Assembly (NCBI GenBank): GCA_001414345.1
Contig: LLCB01000419.1
Span: forward strand, 1-40,220
Source of the DNA: Hymenoscyphus infarciens
Lineage: Eukaryota; Ascomycota; Leotiomycetes; Helotiales; Helotiaceae
Length of the DNA: 40,220 bases
Direction: 5' to 3'
Below the pieces are notes generated by a model. That model ran no database searches, was not told where the DNA came from, and saw only the letters and a list, made by a program, of their open reading frames with translations. A program made the translations under genes and the position numbers. Below, piece by piece: positions 32,058-40,220 of this stretch; position 1 is the stretch's first letter, and every line of letters starts with the position of its first letter.

Positions 32058-32600
32058 GATTTAGCTAATATTTCGTAGAATAGTTTAGTTTAGTATTTTA
32101 ATAATATTATCTTTATACTTACTCTATCTTTAAATTACTTTTATAATACTACTTATAATTATCTAGCTATTACCTCTTTAGAAAAGAAAGCTAGTTAGTA
32201 TTAGAAGCTCTACTAGAAAGAATATTATAAGTACTTATTACTCTCTACTACGCTTTCTAATTATTTAATAGATCTTTATTTAGTTACTTACTATCTCTAA
32301 TATAGTCTTAAACTATATAAATAGTTATATTATATACCTTCTAATAAATCCTCCTTTAATAATCCCTCTTTTAATTCGAATTTCTAACTAAATTTTAATT
32401 ATAATTTTAAATTAGATACTAAATCTTTTATAATTATAAAGGAGGTTATAAAGTAGAATTAATCTACTATAGTTTAAAGTCTTTTTAACTATTTAAGACT
32501 TTTATATAAAATACTTAAATAGTATAGTATTAAGAAGCTAGTAGAGGAGAAAGAGTTTAAGTTTAAGTTTTAAAAGTAAGAGAATAAGAGATTCTAAGTA
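31995..32600 (+). pseudogene. RIP-eroded coiled-coil-like segment with heptad repeats
   Basis: A plus-strand frame (codon start 31995) opens with three 21-bp units (31995-32015, 32016-32036, 32037-32057) that would encode heptads of KLQTSIQ type with stops read as glutamine, the signature of a coiled coil. It continues with TLSLNYF, SLEKKAS and an asparagine/serine/phenylalanine-rich stretch (SNKSSFNNPSFNSNF). It ends in a charged tail (KKLVEEKEFKFKFQKQEN) near 32590. All stops are TAA/TAG. It is in a different frame from the ORF at 30289 but on the same strand, so it may be a later exon or a separate gene. Family not recognised. Confidence 0.42.
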
Positions 32601-32631
32601 ATAGGTTAAATTAGAGAGCCTTTTTAGTATT

Positions 32632-32745
32632 TTATTATTTTAATAGCTAGAGTATTAAAGAACGTTAGTAGGTTTTTAACTTTAGTATTTTAGTAGCTAG
32701 GGTATTAGAGAACGTTAGTAGGTTTTTAACTTAGGTATTTTAATT
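32632..32745 (+). repeat. 50-bp direct repeat (2 copies plus a part)
   Basis: AACGTTAGTAGGTTTTTAAC occurs at 32661 and 32711, within repeated TATTTTA-TAGCTAG-GTATTA-AG context. The 50-bp period is not a multiple of three, so this is probably outside coding sequence. Confidence 0.85.
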
Positions 32746-35700
32746 AAAATAGAGTAGTTTAGTTAAGAGTTTTTAAATATAAAAGCTTATAGAGTTAACT
32801 TATAATTTCTAAAGTACTAGTTCTTAGTACGTTTAAAGTCTTATAACTAATATTTAACCGACTATATTTACTATTCCTAAAAAGACGTTTAGTAGTATAG
32901 AGAGGCTTATTATAAACTACTAATAATAGATAGTTTATACTCTTATTCCTTCTAGAAAAACTCTTAATTATCTTTAATATTATCTACTTTATCTATATAC
33001 TTGTTTAGTTTTTTATTATTACTATTTACTTTTAAATACTCGTCTATTTATAGTTCTTTTAGTAAAGCTTCTAATTTAAGAGCTTCTAGTTAAGCTTACT
33101 AGACTACTTTACTTTAAGAGGGTTTAAAACTTAGGAGTCTAAGATATACTATACCTAGTATAGCTAATTTAATAGACGTTAGTCTTAATATATATAAAAG
33201 AAGGAAAGTCTTACTAGTAAGCTTTTCTTTTAGCTTATCTTATATAATATTAAGATTATACTTATATAGTAACTCTATAATAATAATATACTAGAGGATC
33301 TACTTATTAGTTAACTCTTATTATACTTTAAACCTAGAAGTCTATTTTAGAAGTATTTTTAAAGTCTTTAAATACTAATAAGCTACTCGTTGCTATTCTA
33401 GTTTTAGGAACCTAATTTCTTTAATAGCTCTCTTTTATCTCTATAAAGTATTAATCTCTTAGAGTATTTTAAGATTAGAAGAGAAACTTAGAGATTCCTT
33501 AATATTCTTAGTATTATCTAAATCAATTTATAAGCTTTAAGCTTATACTAGTTTAAATAACTAAATAGATTTATTAGATTACTCCTCTAGAATAGTAAGG
33601 TTTAACGTTTCTATTAAAATAAGTTCTAGTCTTACTTTATTTACTAGAAGGTTCTTAATAAGTTTCTTTAGATTCTTAGTCCTTAATTTTATTATAGATA
33701 GCTTTCTCTATAATATTTTAAAGTAAGTAGTTACTTTCTAAGTACCTTATATATTAAAGTAGTTATAGATATTCCTTAGTTATTAAACATAGGCTACTAC
33801 TAATTAATAAAGACTCTTAACCTCTTTACTAATATAATACTATTATTATAACTTAGTATACTAATTATATAAACTCCTCTTTTCGTTAAGTTCTTATTAT
33901 TTCTACGTTATACCGTCCTTTAATAGCTAAGTATTATATTATTCTTTAATATTATCTCTTATTTACTATATTATATACTTACTAGTACTATAGTATATAG
34001 TAACTAAATTTCTTTAATTTAGCTATCTTATTAGAATACTATATAAGATATTAACGCTTACTAGGTTTTAGGCAAATTTAGCTAAGAAGGCCTCTTACTC
34101 CTTTTTCTTCTACTATAGAAGCTAGAATAATTTCTTATATAGTCTCTTTACTTATAGTTAAGCTATTACTTTATCTTTCTATATAAACTACTACTATTAC
34201 TAATCTATATACTCTTTAAAGATCTTATAAATATTACTAAGTAAAGTATTAGAAGTGTTAATAGAAGAAGTAATTTTACCTTATATAATAAGATAGTAAT
34301 AAGTTGTTTTAATTATTTTATAAGTATTTAAAAGGAGCTTATAAGATTTATAATATTATTTATCTAGAGTTCTCTCTAGCTTAAGATAAATAAGAATTAC
34401 TTAGTAACTCGTCTATATATTTAAGTATACTTTATAACTCGTTACTAAGGAATACTTATATAAGCCTACTAAATAAGACTTAAAGGCCTAATCTCTTTCT
34501 ACTCCTTTGTTATTACTCTATCTAAGATAAAGAATATAGTCTAGTCCTTATTTAAGTTAATAAGTAAGAGTATAAGAATATTAATAAAAGACATTTATTA
34601 TAAAGCGAAGTTAAGAACCTTACTAAGTATATTTCTTTATAATATATAGACTAAAAGTATAAGTAATATTATATTATATAATAGTATAAGATCCCTCTAG
34701 TAAAAGATCTAGAATAGATTTAATAAAATAGTAAGTTCTATTAAATCTCTCTTCTTAATATATATTTATTAGTTATATACTAGTACTATATTAGTAGATA
34801 TAATTTATAAGGCTAGTCTAGTCTAGCCTTTTAAACTTTTTAGTAGTCTTTTTACTAAACTCTCTAGCTTAGAAGTAATATAGACAGCCCTCTATAATAT
34901 CTTCTAGCTCCTTGTCGGATTTATTCCTAAGACCTAAAAACAAGTTAGATATAAAATATTTCCTATTAACATTTCTTAGAATATATTATCCTCTACCTTT
35001 CTTTCGTTTATATTAAAAGTTGCTATTAATACTAATATTATATAGTATTATTTCTCCTTATTTTTTAGATTTTAAAGAATAGAAGTATACTAGATATATA
35101 TTAGTAAGAGTTACTTCGCTTATCTAAGGTTTACTATTTATATCTTAGTTATAAACTAAGTTTTAAAGTTTAAAGTTAAAAAGGTCTTTACTAATCTAAG
35201 TAGTCTTAAGCTAATTAAAGTAGGTATATTCTTATAGTTTCTTAAGACTTAGAACTTACTAAGCTCTTTTAATAATATAATTATCTTAAAAGCTATATAC
35301 CTAGGTATACTTACTAATAGAACCACGGAGGAAAACACAATTAAAAAACCCTAGAAGGTTTAAACTAAACCCTATAGTAAGGTTTATAGAGGTAGTTAGA
35401 AAGAAGCTAGCTTAGATTATAGTAACTCCTTTAGAATACTTATAGCTATAATATTATACTATCTCTTTAATTACTCTATTTATAGAAGTTAGACTTATTT
35501 CTAGAAAGTATTAAAGAATTACTAACACTTATTAATAATATATATAATATTCTAATATTCTATTTTATAAGATAAATTTAAGTATAGTAATTATCTAGTA
35601 AATAGTACCTTAGTATATATTCTAATAGTATTAGACTAGTTTCTTTTATACTTTAAATAGTTTATAATATTCTTTTAATAGTGCTTATTCTAGATAATCT

Positions 35701-36255
35701 AGTTATATATAGACTCTTTACTAAGAAGATTAGGAATAGTAGTATCTAAGTTATAGTTATAGTAAGATTAAAAGAAGTTACTATTAGTATTATTAAAGTA
35801 GTAGTTAAAAGGACTATTAGATACTTTATTACTTAAGAAGAGGTCTAAGTTAAGACCTAGAAGGCGTGATATAACTTCTTTATAGCTAGATTTATAAGAA
35901 TATTAACTATTATTTATATGCTTTAACCTAATACTAGGTATACTAGAACCTTTTAGTTTAGTAACTTTATTAGATTTAGGAACTGTAATAAAGATATATA
36001 AGAAGGATAAAGAAGAATAGAATCTTAAGTATTACTATAGTTATATATAGAACTAATTAACTACCTTAGTAACGATTTATAAAGAAGGTTTATAGACCTA
36101 CTAAAGTATCTTTAAAAGTAAAGAAAGTACTATATTTAGAATTAAATAAAGAGGAGATAAAATTAGAAAAGGTAAATATAAAGTTATTAATAGAGTAAAG
36201 AATTTAAGCTTTAAAATAGACTAATAAAAGAGAATATAAGTAAGAAAGTAAGTAT
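32746..36255. other. RIP-eroded AT-rich DNA up to the right satellite
   Basis: About 3.5 kb with CA/TG nearly absent. One small island near 35323-35342 keeps four CA dinucleotides (ACCACGG, AAACACAATT). Pyrimidine-rich stretches (33000-34200) and purine-rich stretches (35700-36240) alternate, which would fit former genes on both strands, but no frame or repeat fixes one. No transposon ends seen. Confidence 0.5.
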
Positions 36256-39200
36256 ATAAAAGCTAATTTCTTATACTAATTTATTAGTAGAGCTAATAAA
36301 TTAAGCTTAGAAATAAGATAAGTATCTAAAAGGTAGTTTCTAATACTAATTTACTAGTAGAGCTAATAAATTAAGCTTAGAAATAAGATAAGTATCTAAA
36401 ACTTAATTTCTAATATTAATTTATAAGTAGAGCTAATAAAGTAAGCTTAGAAATAAGATAAGTATCTAAAAGCTAATTTCTAATACTAATTTATTAGTAG
36501 AGCTAATAAATTAAGCTTAGAAATAATAGTAGTATCTAAAAGCTAATTTCTAATACTAATTTATTAATAGAGCTAATAAATTAATCTTAGAAATAAGAGT
36601 AAATTAAGCTTAGAAATAAGAGTAGTATATAAAAGGTAATTTCTAATACTAATTTATTAGTAGAGCTAATAAATTAAGCCTAGAAATAAGATAAGAATCT
36701 AAAACTTAATTTCTAATACTAATTTATTAGTAGAGCTAATAAATTAAGACTAGAAATAAGACTAGTATAAAAAAGCTAATTTCTAATACTAATTTATTAG
36801 TAGAGCTAATAAATTAAGCTTATATATAAGATAAGAATCTAAAACCTAATTTCTAATACTAATTTATTAGTAGAGCTAATAAATTAAGCCTAGAAATAAG
36901 ATAAGAATCTAAAACTTAATTTCTAATACTAATTTACTAGTAGAGCTAATAAATTAATATTAGAAATAAGAGTAAATTAAGCTTAGAAATAAGAGTAGTA
37001 TGAAAAAGCTAATTTCTAATACTAATTTATTAGTAGAGCTAATAAATTAAGCTTAGAAAAAAGATTAGTATATAAAAGCTAATTTCTTATACTAATTTAT
37101 TAGTAGAGCTATTAAATTAAGCTTAGAAATAAGAGTAGTATCTAAAAGCTAATTTCTAATACTAATTTATTAGTAGAGGTAATAAATTCAGCTTAGAAAA
37201 AACATATATATATAAAAGTAAATTTCTAATACTAATTTATTAGTAGAGCTTATAAATTAAGCTTAGAAATAAGAGTAGTATCTAAAAGCTAATTTCTAAT
37301 ACTAATTTATTAGTAGAGGTAATAAATTAAGCTTATAAATAAGATATAAATCTAAAACTTAATTTCTAATACTAATTTATTAGTAGAGCTAATAAATTAA
37401 GTCTAGAAATAAGATAAGAATCTAAAACTTAATTTCTAATACTAATTTACTAGTAGAGCTAATAAATTAAGCTTAGGAATAAGAGTAAATTAAGCTTAGA
37501 AATAAGAGTAGTATATAAAAGTAAATTTCTTATACTAATTTATTAGTAGAGCTAATAAATTAAGCTTAGAAATAAGATATATATCTAAAAGCTAATTTCT
37601 TATACTAATATCTTAGTAGAGCTAATAAATTAAGCTTAGAAATAAGATAAGTATCTAAAAGGTAATTTCTAATACGAATTTCTTAGTAGAGCTAATAAAT
37701 TAAGCTTAGAAATAAGATATATATCTAAAAGTTAATTTCTTATACTAATTTATTAGTAGAGCTAATAAATTAAGCTTAGAAATAAGAGTAGTATCTAAAA
37801 GCTAATTTCTAATACTAATTTAGTAGTAGAGCTAATAAATTAAGCTTAGAAAAAACATATATATCTAAAAGTAAATTTCTAATACTAATTTATTAGTAGA
37901 GCTTATAAATTAAGCTTAGAAATAAGAGTAGTATCTAAAAGCTAATTTCTAATACTAATTTATTAGTAGAGGTAATAAATTAAGCTTAGAAATAAGAGTA
38001 GTATATAAAAGCTAATTTCTAATACTAGTTTATTAGTAGAGCTATTAAATTAAGCTTAGAAATAAGATATATATCTAAAAGCTAATTTCTTATACTAATT
38101 TCTTAGTAGAGCTAATAAATTAAGCTTAGAAATAAGATAAGTATCTAAAAGGTAATTTCTAATATAAATTTCTTAGTAGAGCTAATAAATTAAACTTAGA
38201 AAAAAGATTAGTATATAAAAGCTAATTTCTTATACTAATTTATTAGTAGAGCTAATAAATTAAGCTTAGAAATAAGAGTAGTATCTAAAAGCTAATTTCT
38301 AATATTAATTTATTAGTAGAGGTAATAAATTAAGCTTAGAAATAAGATAAGTATCTAAAAGGTAATTTCTTATACTAATTTATTAATAGAGCTAATAAAT
38401 TAAGCTTAGAAATAAGAGTTATATATAAAAGCTAATTTCTAATACTAATTTATTAGTAGAGCTAATAAATTAAGCTTAGAAATAAGATATATATATAAAA
38501 GTAAATTTCTTATACTAATTTACTAGTAGAGCTAATAGATTAAGCTTAGAAATAAGATATATATCTAAAAGTAAATTTCTTATACTAATTTATTAGTAGA
38601 GCTAATAAATTAAGCTTAGAAATAAGATATAAATCTAAAAGCTAATTTCTTATACTAATTTCTTAGTAGAGCTAATAAATTAAGCTTAGAAATAAGATAA
38701 GTATCTAAAAGGTAATTTCTAATACTAGTTTATTAGTAGAGATAATAAATTAAGCTTAGAAATAAGATAAGTATCTAAAAGTTAATTTCTTATACTAATT
38801 TATTAGTAGAGCTAATAAATTAAGCTTATATATAAGACAAGTATTTAAAAGCTAATTTCTTATACTAATTTATTAGTAAAGCTAATAAATTAAGATTAGA
38901 AATAAGATATATATCTAAAAGCTAATTTCTAATACTAATTTATTAGTAGAGCTAATAAATTAAGCTTATATATAAGATAAGTATCTAAAAGTTAATTTCT
39001 AATACTAATTTATTAGTAGAGCTAATAAATTAAGCTTAGAAAAAAGATTAGTATATAAAAGCTAATTTCTTATACTAATTTATTAGTAGAGCTAATAAAT
39101 TAAGCTTAGAAATAAGATAAGTATATAAAAGCTAATTTCTAATACTAATCTATTAGTAGAGCTAATAAATTAAGCTTAGAAATAAGATATATATCTAAAA

Positions 39201-40220
39201 GCTAATTTCTTATACTAATTTATTAGTAGAGCTAATAAATTAAGCTTAGAAATAAGAGTAGTATCTAAAAGCTAATTTCTAATACTAATTTATTAGTAGA
39301 GGTAATAAATTAAGCTTAGAAAAAACATATATATCTAAAAGTAAATTTCTAATACTAATTTATTAGTAGAGCTTATAAATTAAGCTTAGAAATAAGAGTA
39401 GTATCTAAAAGCTAATTTCTAATACTAGTTTATTAGTAGAGCTAATAAATTAAGCTTAGAAATAAGAGTAGTATATAAAAGCTAATTTCTAATACTAGTT
39501 TATTAGTAGAGCTAATAAATTAAGCTTAGAAATAAGAGTAGTATATAAAAGCTAATTTCTAATACTAATTTATTAGTAGAGCTATTAAATTAAGCTTAGA
39601 AATAAGAGTAAATTAAGCTTAGAAATAAGAGTAGTATATAAAAGTAAATTTCTTATACTAATTTATTAGTAGAGCTATTAAATTAAGCTTAGAAATAAGA
39701 GTAAATTAAGCTTAGAAATAAGAGTAGTATATAAAAGTAAATTTCTAATACTAATTTATTAGTAGAGCTAATAAATTAAGCTTATATATAAGATAAGTAT
39801 CTAAAAGTTAATTTCTAATACTAATTTATTAGTAGAGCTAATAAATTAAGCTTATATATAAGATAAGTAAATAAAAGCTAAGTTCTTATACTAATTTATT
39901 AGTAGAGCTAATAAATTAAGCTTAGAAATAAGATAAGTATCTAAAAGTTAATTCCTAATACTAATTTATTAGTAGAGCTAATAAATTAAGCTTAGAAATA
40001 AGAGTAGTATTTAAAAGCTAATTTCTAATACTAATTTATTAGTAGAGGTAATAAATTAAGCTTATATATAAGATAAGTATCTAAAAGTTAATTTCTAATA
40101 CTAATTTATTAGTAGAGCTAATAAATTAAGCTTAGAAATAAGATATATATATAAAAGTAAATTTCTTATACTAATTTACTAGTAGAGCTAATAAATTAAG
40201 CTTAGAAATAAGATATATAT
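36256..40220 (+). repeat. 70-bp satellite array, right block (about 56 units)
   Basis: Same 70-bp satellite as at the left end but reverse-complemented: units contain AATTTATTAGTAGAGCTAAT and AAGCTTAGAAATAAG. The array continues past the window edge. Units are RIP-type (almost no CA/TG) but also differ by A/T and C/G transversions at preferred positions: AGAGTAGTAT, AGATAAGTAT or AGATATATAT after AAATA, and GCTAAT, GGTAAT, GTTAAT or GTAAAT before TTCT. These form distinct unit types. Blocks of units have been copied within the array, and five 23-bp partial duplications interrupt the phase. Confidence 0.97.
36601..36623 (+). repeat. 23-bp partial-unit duplication, first of five in right array
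   Basis: AAATTAAGCTTAGAAATAAG plus AGT is inserted in addition to the regular unit. The same insertion recurs at 36974-36996, 37487-37509, 39610-39632 and 39703-39725, always at the same place in the unit. Confidence 0.88.

Noticed and set aside
1081..36255. Starship-type giant element or a Tc1/pogo-like transposon
   Set aside because: No tyrosine recombinase, DDE transposase motif or matching terminal inverted repeats could be recognised at the array borders or within the core.
36256..40220. CRISPR array
   Set aside because: The whole 70-bp unit repeats, without unique spacers, and the context is fungal.

Overview
The window looks like a gene-poor, AT-rich chromosome block of a filamentous ascomycete (Pezizomycotina-type fungus) that has been through heavy repeat-induced point mutation (RIP). 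Nearly everywhere the dinucleotides CA and TG are missing and TA is in excess on both strands. That is what conversion of CpA to TpA on both strands leaves behind. No intact gene, rRNA or tRNA was found. Glutamine codons (CAA/CAG) have become TAA/TAG, so former reading frames are full of TAA/TAG stops; TGA is informative only inside the two LTR elements, where TG survives. The host species cannot be named from the sequence.

Layout. (1) 1-1080: about 15 copies of a 70-bp satellite. (2) 1081-4573: RIP-eroded DNA with at least one possible reverse-strand frame. (3) 4574-7229: a complete, relatively young LTR element (170-bp LTRs, TSD CCTTA) with 5' internal tandem repeats and one long eroded glutamine-rich frame. 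(4) 7235-21202: strongly eroded DNA with several fossil plus-strand frames, recognisable by repeats whose period is a multiple of three (48 bp, 39 bp) and by a run of ten stop codons that is best read as a former polyglutamine tract. (5) 21203-26640: a second complete LTR element (496-bp LTRs, TSD CTAGG, clear polypurine tract) with three layers of tandem repeats and an eroded glutamine-rich frame. (6) 26646-36255: eroded DNA including a reverse-strand fossil gene (about 28570-29960) and a divergent plus-strand fossil gene (from 30289), followed by a heptad-repeat segment near 32000. (7) 36256-40220: about 56 copies of the same 70-bp satellite in the opposite orientation.

Reading: an old repeat-rich core was fully RIPped on both strands, and two LTR elements jumped in later. 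These elements carry fewer hits, and those hits fall mainly on plus-strand CpA while TpG largely survives. The whole core is bracketed by inverted satellite arrays. A centromeric or pericentromeric or other heterochromatic location fits this, but it is an inference. I could not assign any fossil frame to a known protein family; no reverse transcriptase, integrase or transposase motif could be recognised, so both LTR elements look non-autonomous. In the heavily RIPped parts several frames, on both strands, can look plausible once stops are read as former glutamines, so frame calls there are tentative unless in-frame repeats support them.
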